Notes under the pieces: model-generated
Told to the model about the DNA's origin: nothing
The model's input: only the letters and a program-made list of their open reading frames with translations
Databases searched by the model: none
Shown here: positions 46,251 to 58,262 of the stretch, piece after piece
Numbering within the stretch: position 1 is the first letter of the stretch
Layout of the letters: each line of letters starts with the position of its first letter
Assembly (NCBI GenBank): GCA_033085395.1
Contig: MU853206.1
Span: 1-62,360 of the forward strand
Origin: Xanthoparmelia taractica
Taxonomy: Eukaryota > Ascomycota > Lecanoromycetes > Lecanorales > Parmeliaceae
Direction of reading: 5' to 3'
DNA: 62,360 nucleotides
Program-made: the position numbers and the translations under genes

Positions 46251-47051
46251 CTACCTCACAGTATACCCGCCATCAATGACGATATCAGCCCCCGTAGTGT
46301 ACGAGCTAGCATCACTCGCCAAATACACATAGGCGCCCTTCAACTCCTTAGCCTTGGCGTCACGGCCGAGCGGGATCATGCTATGCCACATCTGCTGGAT
46401 CTTCTGGTCCACGAAATCCGAGAGGCCCGTGTCGATGTAGCCGGGCGAGATGCAGTTGACGCGGGCGAAGTCGCGCCACTCGTTGGCGAGCGATTTGGTC
46501 AGGTGGATGCAGCCGGCTTTGGCGACGTTGTACGACGTCTGCTCCTGCGGGTAGTTTGCAATGTGGCCGCTCATGCTGGCGGTGATGACGAGGGAGCCGG
46601 TTTTGCGTTCGCGGAAGTGGAGGCCGACGGCGCGGGCGCAGTTGAAGGTGCCGGTCAGATCGGTGTTGATGACCTCGTTCCAGGCCTCGACGCTAGAATC
46701 GAGGATGCCGGCGTCGGCGGTCCTGCCCGCGTTGGCGATGAAGACGTCGATGCGGCCGAAGTCCTTGATGACGTCGTTGACCAGCTTCTCGACGTCCTTG
46801 TAGTCGCCCACGTTGCACTTGTAGGCTTTGGATTTGGCGCCGTACTTGTCCTCCAGCTCTTTGGCGTTCTTGATGCCGCCTTCGGCTCGCGAGGCATAGG
46901 TGATGGCGACGTCGGCGCCCATTTCGGCACAGCCACGGGCGGCTTCGGTGCCGATGCCGGTGGGGCCAGAGGCACCGGTGACGACGATGACTTTGCCCTT
47001 GAGGCTGAAGAGCTCCTTGAGGGAGTCGGATTTGGGAGGTTCGATAGGCAT
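46251..47051 (-). CDS. NADP-dependent mannitol dehydrogenase-type short-chain dehydrogenase
   Basis: Intact single-exon gene, 266 aa from the ATG at 47051, the length of fungal NADP-mannitol dehydrogenases, which interconvert mannitol and fructose in the cytosol. It has the SDR nucleotide-binding TGASGPTGIG motif with the downstream ITYASR segment typical of the NADP form. It also has NAG (NAGRTAD), the catalytic Ser in VITASMSGH, Tyr and Lys in SYNVAKAG, and the C-terminal TTGADIVIDGGYT. The close match of the whole sequence pattern to known mannitol dehydrogenases (including EAARGCAEMGA and ANEWRDFARVN) makes the assignment firm at family level; substrate identity is inferred. An in-frame ATG at 47099 would add 16 residues not typical of the family. 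A 355-codon ORF on the opposite strand is a shadow of this GC-rich gene. Confidence 0.92.
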   Translation of the reverse strand: MPIEPPKSDSLKELFSLKGKVIVVTGASGPTGIGTEAARGCAEMGADVAITYASRAEGGIKNAKELEDKYGAKSKAYKCNVGDYKDVEKLVNDVIKDFGRIDVFIANAGRTADAGILDSSVEAWNEVINTDLTGTFNCARAVGLHFRERKTGSLVITASMSGHIANYPQEQTSYNVAKAGCIHLTKSLANEWRDFARVNCISPGYIDTGLSDFVDQKIQQMWHSMIPLGRDAKAKELKGAYVYLASDASSYTTGADIVIDGGYTVR

Positions 47052-47915
47052 GATGGCGGTTGGTGGGATGTCAATGGGGGATAGGTGGTTTGTTGTCAAT
47101 TGACTTGGTTTGATGAGGTTGTGAGGTAGGAGAATGAAGATTCCAAAGCTGAAGAGTAAGAATAAGGAGTGAGGAGGTTGGATGAGTAGTTTAACAGTTG
47201 TTAAGAATGGGTGGAAGAAGTAAAGTACTCTTTAGTTTAATTTGTTGGTTGGAAAAAAGTCAATGCCCCACCCCAAAAGTGCTGGAATTGAATGGAGGGG
47301 TAGGCACTTACCTTATATTATTATTTATCCCGAAGGCGGCAATTGGCGGCATTTTTCTTTTACCTTGCTCTTACTCAGCAATGGTCAGCATAACAAACCA
47401 CAAGTTCGCTGCGGGATATTTATCTTAGCCTGGGACCCTGGGAGCTCAGACCTCCACTTACCAAGTACAGTAGGTATCCAGTGGACCTTCAAAATCGAGT
47501 GCTGCGGAATCACAAAAGCAATGAATGGTGTGACAAAATCCACTTCTGCAGAGAGCTCATTTGAGGAATTATAGCCATCAGTTGAATTATAATCCATCAC
47601 CATGTGTTTGACTAGAATCAAATAGCGCAAGAAGCGCCTCACCCATGTTGATACGGTCGAATTTTTAATGCCTCTTATCCTGCCCCAAGCCTGATTCACC
47701 TTAATCCATCTTCTGAGAGAGCTTTGTCAGACTATCATCCGTGCTCAACTACCCAAGCATACACCAAACCGACTCCGACAAAGCCGAGCAGTCAAGAAGA
47801 TACTTCGAGGCGTGCTCGGTGCGACTAAGGCTTGGCCGTCGCCTTCAAATCGTCTCGACATATCTTTTGAACTCCCTGCATCAAATTGTCAGCACTGATG
47901 CAAGCTTCTTGCATG
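47052..47915. other. Intergenic, no supportable gene
   Basis: Upstream region of the SDR gene on the left and 3' side of the glutamine-synthetase-like gene on the right. Only short ORFs. Confidence 0.6.
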
Positions 47916-49597
47916 CTACACCCACCAATCAGTCACTGTTTCGTCCCATAGCCTGATCTCATGTTCCCTCGTCCCCCCAAAGTGCTCAACAAATTCATCC
48001 CCAAATACTTCTCTTGCCACGCTCTCCTTCCTCATCATTTGCGTCGTAGCTTCCTTTAGCCCTTTCGCAAGCCTCACACCTTGGTCTGATGCACCCCCAA
48101 CATCCTCCCCTTTTCCCAGAGGTGGCACTTTGATCTCCAGCTTTTTCTCCACCCCGCGCCAGCCGAGAGCAAGTATGGCGGCCAGCACAAGGAAAGGGTT
48201 GGCATCCGCGCCGGCAACTCGTATTTCGAACCTCGTAGCTTTTGGACTTCCCGTGGGCGGCGCTATCAATCGTATTGAAGCAGCTCGATGCTCCAGTCCC
48301 CAGGACACCGTCACGGGGGCCCAGAAATTCTCCACAAGACGTTTGTATGAGTTGATGGTGGGCGCAACAAGGGGCATGACATCCGGTAAGCCATCAAGTA
48401 GGCCAGCCAGAAAATGGCGTCCCATAACAGAAAGGTGTTCGAGGTCCGGATACGGTGGGTTAGGGTCCTTGGATCCGCGATAGAACATGTTATTGCCCGC
48501 TTTGTCAACGATCGATAAATGCATGTGTCCACTGCAACCGGGTAGGCCTTCTCGAGGTTTGGCCATGAAGCACGGGGTAATGCCGAATTTGCTGCCCAGG
48601 GACTTGACAACGTATCTGGATGGTCATTAGAAGTGCCGGGATTCTGCTGGGCCTCGGACAATCACCGACTTGAACAGCCCAGCCTTATCCGCCATTTGCT
48701 TGACTTCCCCAAACTCAAGGGCCTGATGCAATCATGAGCTCGGATCCTATATCGGATAGAAAGCTTGTCATACTGCTTCATAGACACCCGGGCCACTTTC
48801 TGTATGCCATCCTTCAATCGCGCACCCGAGTTTCTCGCAGGCGTCGTAGATGCCATAGTAGTATTCCTGATTGTGGACTGGCCTCGTCAGGCTGTACCCA
48901 AACATGCCTTCAGTTAGAGGCGGAAGTGCCTGGTGCGGGTTCTCCTTAAGGAATCTTGCAATGGATGACGAGTTGCGCTCTTTTGGGTCTATCGCGGTGT
49001 TGACAGGTGCCCTATATTGATAGAATTCGTACTCAGCTATTGTACCACTAGGTCAGCAGACTTCTTGGGCGCAAGTTTATCTGCAGAGGGTCCGGTTCTC
49101 TCACCTCCAGCCATTGCCCCCAAATCTCGCTTTGCCAGCTTATCGACCGCAGTTTTGAGCAGACTCCTCGGACACGCACTGAGTGGGCCTCCGTGGCCTG
49201 GGTCGCGGAAGCTCACGAGGAAGAAGGGTACATTGTCCTCCCAAGGGATTCTTCTGAAGCTGCTCAAGTCCGGCACAGCAATTATATCGTGGTATCCGTT
49301 CTCCGCATTGCTGATCTTCAACTCCTTGAAGTACGTCTGATCGTGCATGTCCCAGCCAAAGATGACGGAGCAAAAGCCGAATCCATCTTTTGCGATTCCT
49401 AAGAACTTCTTCTTGGACATGAGCTTGCCGCGGAGGAGGCCATCGATGTCGATGCCGGCGACTTTGACCTTGGTATCATTTCTCAAGACATGCTCCAGCG
49501 AATCGTACGTGACCTCGCTGTCTCCCCTATTGTCTCCCATCTGTATGTTGGGGGCCGGGTGATCTGCTTCGCGAGCTAAAGGATCGATGACTGGCAT
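47916..49597 (-). CDS. Glutamine synthetase-like protein (GS-I / FluG-type catalytic domain)
   Basis: Four exons on the minus strand: 49597-49105, 49036-48774, 48722-about 48676 and 48615-47916. The protein is about 500 aa, a usual length. The GS beta-grasp (GIDIDGLLRGKLMSKKKF) and catalytic domain motifs are clear: GWHTESGPGVYEA and LEFGE with metal-binding Glu residues, CFMAKP, GCSGHMHLS, NSYKRLVENFWAP, HRAASIRLI and FEIRVAGADANPFL. Such proteins ligate ammonia or an amine to glutamate with ATP; the fungal GS-I-like group often acts on other amines, so the substrate is open. Introns 1 and 2 are clean. At the third junction the better donor (48665) shifts the frame by one; a weak GTTCAA donor at 48675 keeps it open but removes two usually conserved residues. 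The gene may be intact or newly broken. Confidence 0.75.
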
Positions 49598-50594
49598 CCC
49601 CGGACAACACTTGCCAGCAGGGTTACCCTAGGACTGACGCTAGTAGCCCCTGGTGATCTCATGTCCTCGGTCGTACCGTAATTGCCTTTCTGGAAAGCTT
49701 GCTTTTCTTACGGATCATCACAGAATAAGATCACCAAAAGTGAGATTCACCGCTAAAATTCCCCCCTTAACTTTTCAATCTTACGCTAAAGTACTGCTTA
49801 ATCAACTTAAGGAACGGGTCGTCCTGGATAGGAGACTCTATAAGGCTGAACCTCCAACATCAATACTATAGATTTTACTCTATCTGATTCCCTCAAAGGT
49901 ACGTACTATAAATTAAGACAAAGAATATATAACATCATAGAATAGACTACTCGCTTTTAAATGATGTCATATAGCATCATTTTAATCAATTGAAAGCGAA
50001 CATACACAGGGAACAGTAAGAATGATCTACATATCTCAACCCGTTCAGGGCCTCGAGAGCGGGAGCTCTCCGAGCCGAAGACGCTGTCCTCGCAATCTCG
50101 AAATCAATCAAATATCACTCAAATACTCTCGCGAGGAGAGCCTCCAGAGGGTAAGGGGAGTCTTCCCCTAAGAATCATCAAAACAGTACTACTGGTAGGC
50201 CTGCGCCACCAGCACATATTCTTGTACAGCTTGACATGCTTGGGCGCCTGCCAAAAAAACAAAACAGCTTTCGTCGGACCAATGCCGTAGGAGGTCCTCG
50301 GGCTCCAACATGTTTCGGCAGCGTTGTGTCATAGCGGAGGTTGCAGGGTTGTTGCTACTACTCTGGAAACATATGTTTGAAATTGAGTGAGTGTGATGTA
50401 GTATTACTAGTAAGATATAATATGTTTGTTAGGTTCTCTACGAGAGCTTTAGATACAGTCGCGCGCTCCTCGGAGCCTGATCACCCCCCTTGATAGCCAA
50501 TCCACCGTTCATATCACTGAGGTCCCTCTTCATTATCAACTAGGCGCTCTTCGCTGATGGATCTGTCTCCTTAATATCCCTTCCACAGTTCACG
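49598..50594. other. Intergenic, no supportable gene
   Basis: Short ORFs only. AT-rich around 49850-50000. Nothing recognised. Confidence 0.55.
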
Positions 50595-51228
50595 CTACCC
50601 CGTAGTCTTAAGGTTTTCGGTATTAGAGCGTTTCGTGAGCGATAGTATCTTGGACCCATCGGAAGAAGTTTGGTAGGTCACTGGCGTGCCGTCCTCGAAG
50701 TTGCCATCGCTCGCAATAGCTTTGACCACAACCTTCTGTTCCACAGTAACGATATGACCGTCCAAGTCACTTTGGACCTGAAACTCCGATGGGGCGGAGC
50801 TCACCACGCTTCCGTAAAGGAGTTGATCGGTAGATTCGTCACAAGTGGCTGACATGCCGCTGCCATCCACATTGTCCACGGCTGTCCCACCTGACGAGTC
50901 ACCATCACCAATACCCCCGGGGTTGACGTTGTCCACCTCAGTTGCGCCCGATGCGCCACCGACACTACCCACGTCTACGCCCATCACAGTCCTGCTTGCG
51001 CTCAGGAGTTTGGCCCCCCTACCATGCGCAATCCATCCCTCAAGTGAGTACTAGCCAAGGATCAGCAGCGGCAGGGTGGAAAGCGAACAACGATGAATTA
51101 CTTAGAGTCCTCCTTGAGCTCGCTTTGGCGCTGGGATGGATTCGATCTGGTGATGAGGGGAGTTGTGATGTGTGGGCGACTTGGAAGCCGAAGGCGTCGG
51201 CAATCTTGGCGTCGCGAGTGGAAGGCAT
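50595..51228 (-). CDS. Possible small two-exon gene, unknown function
   Basis: A start exon from the ATG at 51228 (MPSTRDAKIADAFGFQ) and a 3' exon ending at 50595 can be joined in frame by a GTCGCC donor after FGFQ and a GGCTAG acceptor near 51049. A better-looking GTAATT donor further on would break the frame. The product is Gly/Asp/Ser-rich (VDNVNPGGIGDGDSSGG) followed by a Val-rich beta-like segment. There is no signal peptide, membrane helix or known domain. Both the gene call and the splice choice are weak. Confidence 0.3.
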
Positions 51229-53579
51229 GAGGAGCTTTGATGTATATATTTGATATATTTTTAAATCAGTCTTATATAAGGTTGCCAGATGACATCTCAG
51301 GTAAGTTGATGGGGGAGCCCGCAGGACGCGGAGATGTTCTGCGGGTAAGGTGAAAGGTAGAGAAAAAAGAAGGGAGAGAGGTAAAGAGGGAAAGGAGGGA
51401 TTTTATATGCCTGACGGCCGCTAGCGCTTCCCACTGAAACGTCTCAGATCCGCCCGGAGATGACGCCTGCCCAAGCTACTCCTGCTTCACGGCCGTAAGT
51501 CGGAACCGCTTCGGGCTAACCTGCTTTGAGGGACCGAGGCAAGAAGTACATCACGTTGCGGAATAAGAGGACGTGGTTCGTCGAGTGAGGATTAATAGTT
51601 GGACAAGGAAGCGGGGGGGGGAGGTCTCGTGACCAAGCCATCGAAGATGTCTCGAAAATCGGAGATGATACGGCGACAAGTCCGTTAGTCGGGCGTAACA
51701 AGGGAGTGCATTTCAACTATTCTTGCGCCAAGGGGGGCCAGCGTGGCCATTCATCAGCACACTTTCCCATGACTGAAGGTTTCATTAGGTCTTGGGCTGC
51801 CTTGACCGCCTTGAGTTGGTACTGCCTCTGAATTTGAGATAGGAAAGGTCAAAAGTCTTGCATTGAGGCAAAATTCAGTCGACTTCTTGAGAAATCGGGT
51901 AACACCCGGACTCCATGTTTTCCAATTTTCTCTTAAGCCGAGGTGCAAACAGATGAAATATTGCTTCGCCAATTGCGGGTGACTGGATCCTACCTCAGCG
52001 ATATACTAGCAACACTGTCCTCGTTGGGCTACCACGGTCGCACCTTGTTACCCAAGGAACCTGCGATCCCCAGAGGGACCTTTCTTTCCTGGTTCTCGTT
52101 ATCTTAGTCTACGTATCAATCATTCTCATCATGACGCTGACAAGAGATGCTCGGAGACGTTTGTTTGATTCTTCCCTCCCTGGATGACTTTTGACTCGCG
52201 CTTCTGAGACCTTTGCATCCTGAAACCCATTACATTTCTGTCGTGAATGGCCTCGATGGTACGAGTTGACAATTGACATCCTGCGCTTGGACTCGTGTCT
52301 CTTGTCGGGAACACTTGGTCGTACTTTGAGGTACCTTACTTGGGCCGGCCCTAACCCTAATCAGACCTAGAAGGGGTCTGTTGAAAATAGGGGCATTCAG
52401 CCCTATCACACTAGTGGGCTTGGCACTAGATATTTCCTCTCCAGTAGTTCCTAGCTAGGTAGATTCCCTAGAAGAGTACTCAATCAAGTTGTTCTAGGCC
52501 TAGTTATTCAACAGGGTCAGCGCGGCCGGACCCCTCCGGCCCTAGCCCTAGTTCAATCCAAACATGGCTAGAAGTACTCAGTCCGAGTATCGCCAGCGAC
52601 TTGTAACCGGCGGTATATTCGGAAGATGAAAGTAACTCTGGGCTCCGAGAAATACCTCTGCTCATCAGACAACCCGGATTATATATGTGCTTTGGATTGA
52701 CAAATTACTTCACTACTATGTCAGCAGTTATTACACAAGTCTTACTCCGTACATGTACTCAAATGACGCTTTGTAGAAGTCTTATTTAAGTAACGCTTTG
52801 TGGTTTTACCTCGCCAAGCGCGGTTATCGAAAGGTGGTTCTGACAATGTAATACGAGTTCTCTTGGGTGCTAGCTAGAGACGCGAGGAGAGTGGGAAGGA
52901 GGAAGATGTCAAAGCTGGTTGATATTGGATCCCTGTGCGTACGCAGGAGACGTACTTTCTGTAAGGTGTGTAGGTTGTCACTGAGATCTTCTGCTGCTTT
53001 CGTCATAGCCGTCGTCCTTCGATCAAGAAACAGGCCTCTAATGTTGCCGTGGTTATTGTTCCTTATGTATCACATATGAAATGTGACGTGAACTGTGAGG
53101 AAAGTGAAATGCCACCTAGGTGGTGTCTCAGTTAGCGGCATTGCATTCCCGCAACAGGCCCGGAGTTGTAATTCTTACTGAATAACTGAGAAACATGGAA
53201 TGTGTGGCTTGAAGAGAATCAGATCCTTTGAAATTGCAATTTTCTTCCACCCTGCGCGCTCTACCTGGGGTAGACGGATCACTAGGGTCTGATGCTAGCC
53301 GCAGCCATGGCAGCGCACGTTTTTATGGTCTCTTTCACTATCAACGATGTCTACATGGCCTGCTGCTGCTGTGTTGTCTTTCGGTCTTCTAAGACGTCTC
53401 ACGGCTTGTATCACCTCCATAAAATAGTTTGCACTTGGAAATTTTGCCATGGGCAAGAGCAATTCCGTCTTGCTTTAAGCGTATATTGAGTACCTCTCTG
53501 TTCTCATCCAATAGGGTGCCGTAACTGCCTATCAGGCAAATGTACTCAGATTAGTTTAGACTTTCCAGGGCCCAGCGCA
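51229..53579. other. Intergenic, no supportable gene; short repeats
   Basis: Short ORFs only. It contains a pair of 17-bp direct repeats (52345-52361 and 52536-52552) listed separately. Nothing else recognised. Confidence 0.5.
52345..52552. repeat. Pair of 17-bp near-identical direct repeats, one with telomere-like core
   Basis: CCGGCCCTAACCCTAAT (52345-52361) and CCGGCCCTAGCCCTAGT (52536-52552) differ only by two A/G transitions and are 191 bp apart. The first contains the same CCCTAACCCTAAT word found at 17376. They could be ends of a small relic element, but no target duplication is evident. Confidence 0.45.
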
Positions 53580-55309
53580 CTAGAGCGCGCAGATCAGCTC
53601 CATATCAGATGAGTATTCGGATAACATGTTCCCATAGTTCAGAGTCCTTAGCGTATAAACGTAAAACTGAAGCCAAAGCAGGGTAAAGCGGGTCAAGTCC
53701 TGTGAGAGGATGAGTTCTGCACCTTCGGGCGGACCCTCGTATTCTTGGAACCACATTGAGATGTCCAACGCGGAAATGTCCTCTTGGGCTTGCGGCAGGA
53801 GCCTTGCAATTTCGATCATGGTCTTTGTGACCGTGCTGCTCTGATCAAATCTGGATTCCATCCCCGTGTGTGTAAGTGCTGTACTAGGTAGATTGTTAGT
53901 GGAGTGAGTCTTTTCCACCATACTTGTACGATCAACACTCATACCTATACAGAGAAGCCAAGAGTACAGCTCTCTCTGGAAGCCACCTGCCGTGTACTAT
54001 CGCGTTTCAGATGATGAGAGTAGAGTCTGGCAGAGACACTCACATGCAGCAATCCCATCTTTAGCGGGTCGACTACGTCCAGAGAGGCGCTGCCGCTACA
54101 GAATGCGTCCTTGAGCCCTCTAATATCGCCTGAGGGACACATGCCGAAGATCGGTGCTTCGAAATCTATCGCGCAGTCCGAGCTGAGGGTTCTGGAATTG
54201 TGGCCACACGTATTATCGACGCGTAGCTCATATTGATCCTCCAAAAAGAAGGCCTAAAGACAATGATACGTTCCTCGGACATGAATCGCTTGTTGACGAT
54301 AGAAACGTTGACGTTATTGTCGATGACTTTGGTTACTGCTTTTAGGCTTGCGTTCCCGAGAAAGCTCAGGCGCCAGAATAGCAAACTTTCCTTAGGAACG
54401 AGTCGAGATTGCTGCCCTGAATTGGGCGAGGACACTTTCAGCCCATTGTCTTTGCTCCGGAGGTTGCTAGACTTTGTGCGCGAAGAGTGCTGCTTATCGT
54501 TCTCTAAGCTGCCGCTGAGATTTGAGATTGCACGTTGTACATCTTGTGTTCTATTCGACTCTCAGCATCATTACATACAATGTATCCTTATGAGAATACC
54601 GAAGTGCAGGATCCGACCTAGGGGCGGACTTTAAGTGCGTGCCGTTCGCAACGCTCACGGTGGTATTGAGATGAGAGCTCGCCATAGAGACTTCCTATGC
54701 AAATAGCTGTTGATTGTTGCTCAGAGTTGACACCCTTTCACGAGTAGCAGCCCCGACCTGAATGCCTCGAGCTCTGCCTGAGACTTCAGTGATGCCACAT
54801 GTATCTGATAAATAGCTCACTTACGCGAGTTCATTTACGTTGATGATCAGAGCTACCTGCAGATCAATGTCAACTTGTCAAGCTGATCTTGAAGTCTTCG
54901 TATTTCTCCTTTCTCTAGAACATGCTTGAACGATGTCCACTTCTTACGAACTTGAGACCCACGGCCGAGGACCCCTTTGGACTTTTTCACACACAGCTCG
55001 ACCACTGTGATCTTGCTTTCGCAGATCTTCAAGGCATTGTTAACCAGAACAAATGGAGGCGATAGATCTACATGATTAATTCGTGATTCGAGACCAGATT
55101 TTACTACTTAAACAATGCCGCGTAATTGGTCCAGAGACTCAACCGTACAGCGTAGCTCTTCTGGTGAATATTGTACTTCTCGCAGAAGATTGATAATGTC
55201 GCGAGTGGTTGAAATGAGCTGGACTGTCAACAAGACCACCGCAGAAGCACTTGATATACCGTCCAAGGATAGAAAGCCACCCCTTTCAGAATCGACGCGG
55301 TTTCGCAAT
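53580..55309 (-). pseudogene. Disrupted gene with fungal N-terminal domain and ankyrin-type segment
   Basis: The first segment (DGISSASAVVLLTVQLISTTRDIINLLREVQ, then EELRCTVESLDQLRG) has the pattern of the helical N-terminal domain found on many fungal ankyrin and STAND proteins linked to signalling or heterokaryon-type recognition. Helical pieces follow (LVNNALKICESKITVVEL, RRLQDQLDKL). Then comes an ankyrin-like stretch (CPSGDIRGLKDAFCSG, VDPLKMGLLH) and a C-terminal segment (ELYSWLLCIGMSVDR to 53580). No ATG precedes the first segment in frame, the first intron junction is out of phase by one, and a 1-nt change in a GAGAGAG run near 53970 breaks the reading between VASRE and ELYSWLL. The family call is moderately sure and the disruption is likely. 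Confidence 0.6.
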
Positions 55310-55851
55310 ACTATAAACTCTCAAAAAACATGACTTGAAGACTACATTGTATACGGAAGATATTCAAATCATTCAGACAAGAATATCTATCCACAAGTTC
55401 TTAACAACAAAATGTTTTATTGCGGATATATATATAGTACAGTGAATTTTGCTAATCTCTCTAGCGGCCTCAAACCAGGTCAAACCTCCCACCCGGTCAC
55501 CTACAACTGATTTGAGTATAATCTAACCCAATTAGGATTTAATTAGTATCAGGTGACCGCGTGAGTTTGAGGGGATCTTGTTAAGCGCGCCTTGACTTGC
55601 AAAAGTATCAATATCACGTCTACCACCTACTTAGGCTTCAATCTCTTTTCCCTCCCTTCTCTCGCCTCCGGGCCTTACGAAAGAAACATAGCTGTGACTA
55701 CGTCCAGTCTTTCTGCTTTGGATTTGACGACTGCTCTCCGCCCTCGTCGTGAACACCAGTCCTTCAAAGCACCCACCGTTACGCTTTGAGTTCCCTCGCT
55801 CCTTCGATCATGCGAAGAATTGCCCCATACGCATAGTGTTGCGAGATATCT

Positions 55852-57531
55852 ATGGAGGCATCTAGGAGAAGGAAGCGGTCCGTATCTATAAAGGTAAACG
55901 TGTCTAGGCTAGCACAGCGTCGTGGAAGCGCACACTGACATTTCTTCAAGCCTCGACCAACCCCTTCCTCAACTATCACTCCTACTTCACACAAGGATCC
56001 TTCCTACACTTTGGATTCATATCAGCATCCATCATCACCCAGAATTAACTCTCTCAATCCCCAACGATTCGAAAAACTCCGCAGGTGGTTAAGGGAAAGC
56101 TCAATTTCATCTCAGGTCGGTAGACTGAAACAGAACATTAGACTATGCTATAACTAGTCGTTTATAGACAGAACCTCTTCATCCTTCTAAGCCTACGATT
56201 CTCTCACCTCCATCAACGTACATTACTCCTCCGTTACCCCTCACTGTAGAGAGTCTACGTCTTCTCCATGGCGAAATGGATCCACTCACTCCGGACAAGT
56301 CAAGGTCGGGCGAAAAGACATCGGATGACTCGTCCCCCTCCAAAGTATTGGAGCTGCGTCAGATCCTAGCGATTAACAACATGCCTATAGAGGAGACAAG
56401 AGTCAAGAAGGAAAATGCGTACAAAGACATTATGGAATTTGCGGGCGGTATTTTTCTCCCCAGGGAGAGGCACTCCAAGGATAATCCTGGCTCGGCGGAG
56501 AAGCTGGGACAAATCCGGGACAAGTACGCCACTAGGAATGAAGACACTTTTATGAAGAAGTACTGGGGCAAATTGATCTGCGATGAACGAGGGGTTGAGA
56601 TTATGGAAGAGCTGGTGGAGAACACAAGGGAACGCCAATATAGAAAGGCGACAGACTTGGTGAAGACACATGGGAGAAGCAGGCATGGGATGTCCACAAT
56701 CTCGATGACAACTGGAATCGAGAGTTTCTCAAGGATTCGATACCTGCGATCGATACAAAAGATGATCCTGTAGCTACGCGCATACTCGCTGCCCACGATC
56801 GTATCAAAAACCCCAAACCTGATGTCTGCTACGGTCTGGACGAAGGTGCATTTACAGAAGCTGAACTCAAAGTGAATCGCCTCTACAACAAGTATGCGGG
56901 CATCTCTAATGGCATCTGGCACCCCGGCGCCATTGTAGAAGCCAGGACCGCAGGGATTATTGAGCTGGTGGAATGTCAGTGCGCAAGGGGCGGCGCAGCC
57001 CTTGTGAGTGCTATGCGAGAGCTACTCGACAGATCTGGTGCCGATGTGTCTACACCAGGTGCGGATACCAAGTCAGCAGTGTTTTCGGTAGCGTTGGTCC
57101 CAACGTGCGCCAATATTCACCTTCATTGGGCTCAGGTCAGGGACGACGGCAAGCTCATTTACCACATGCACCTAGTGGACAGCTACGCCATTCGAAAAGA
57201 TTCGCAGAGCCTGCTTCTCAGGAACAAAGTCAACAACATCCTAGACTGGATCACCCTTACGCGGAAGACGTGGATTAAGAAGGTACTAGCAGATATTGGG
57301 GCGGGGGACTAAGCTGGACTACCAAGTTAACTGACAATCGGTGGTCAGCATTTGAACGAGGGTACTCGCCAACCTAACAATGGCCCGCGCAGTGAGGCAA
57401 TGAACGCTACCACTAGTGATCACGGGATTGAGGGTACTAGTAGCTACGATACGGGCACAACGGCTGATCAGGGGGAAGAAGACTTAGAAGATGAGGTTAT
57501 ACAGCGGAAAGGCAAGAAGCGGAAGTTATAA
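55852..57531 (+). CDS. Uncharacterised fungal nuclease-like domain protein (I believe DUF7924 type), four exons, one frameshift
   Basis: Exons are 55852-55893, 55951-56115, 56168-57282 and probably 57349-57531, all phase 0, with introns of 57, 52 and 66 nt. The start (MEASRRRKRS) and the end (RKGKKRKL) are both strong nuclear localisation signals. Exons 2-3 encode the usual leader (RFEKLRRWLRE, LHGEMDPLTP). The C-terminal domain has PKPDVCYGLDEG, NGIWHPGAIVEARTAG and ENQC-type ECQCARGGAALV, a PD-(D/E)xK-like arrangement in which the expected Lys of E-A-K is Arg. A 1-nt loss near 56660-56670 (between DLVKT and WEKQAWDVHN) breaks exon 3, so this copy is either decaying or mis-assembled. The last intron has a weak GTACTA donor; without it the protein ends at GAGD, 57312. 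The function of the family is not known to me. Confidence 0.68.
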
Positions 57532-58262
57532 TTTCAACGCTCGTAAAAGTACGGTGCGCAATAGGGTGGGGTAGGGTGAAATTTAACCCCCCTCGGCATT
57601 AGTAACCTGCTCGATATCCTTACGTAGATAGACTTACTAAGTAGGACCCTGTTCGACATAGTTAATAGAGCTCTTTCATATTGGGTGAAGAGTACTACCT
57701 ACGCCAAAAACCGAGGATAGATGGAGAGAGTAAGTAGCGCCGATGCGTCTTGACAAAAAGTGACTCGTCCTGTTGAGGTTTCAGTATATACACCACTTAT
57801 CGCTTGAAGGCGAGCTGTGGGTCTGTATGAATCATACATGATCTCATTCCACAGGCCATCGCATACTTTTAGCCTAGTTTTCACACTCCAAATGGGGCTA
57901 GGGCAATCCAGATGCTGGATCCGGCTCCGGAGGTCAATAGGATCCCTTCAATTATACGGCGGCTTAGAAGCGAGCGAGAGAAGCTTGCTTTGCTTCCGGT
58001 CAAGATGGTCCAACTACTTCCGGGTCGAATTAAGATTCGAAAGCTATATATAACCTGGCTTGGTTCTATTCTAATTTCCAACAGTCAAAACTCTGCGTAT
58101 ATCTCAAGTGCTTTATGGTGAAGCATCATTAATTAGGAGATGGGGTTTAAAGTACCATCATCACTATTGCTTCTTTGGAAGCTGAAGGCAAGCCAGATGA
58201 CAAGATGAGATGGGGAAAAAGCCCCCTGTATCGCATTTGTACGACCCAGAATGCCCTTAATC
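57532..58262. other. Intergenic between convergent genes
   Basis: Short ORFs only; 3' regions of the flanking genes. Nothing recognised. Confidence 0.55.

Noticed and set aside
46017..47084. 355-codon plus-strand ORF
   Set aside because: It is exactly antisense to the intact SDR gene, with Gly/Val/Ala-rich shadow composition and no domain.
20945..52405. Shared ATTCAGCCCTA word at 20945 and 52395
   Set aside because: Only 11 bp in common and the flanks do not extend the match, so it cannot be called an element end.
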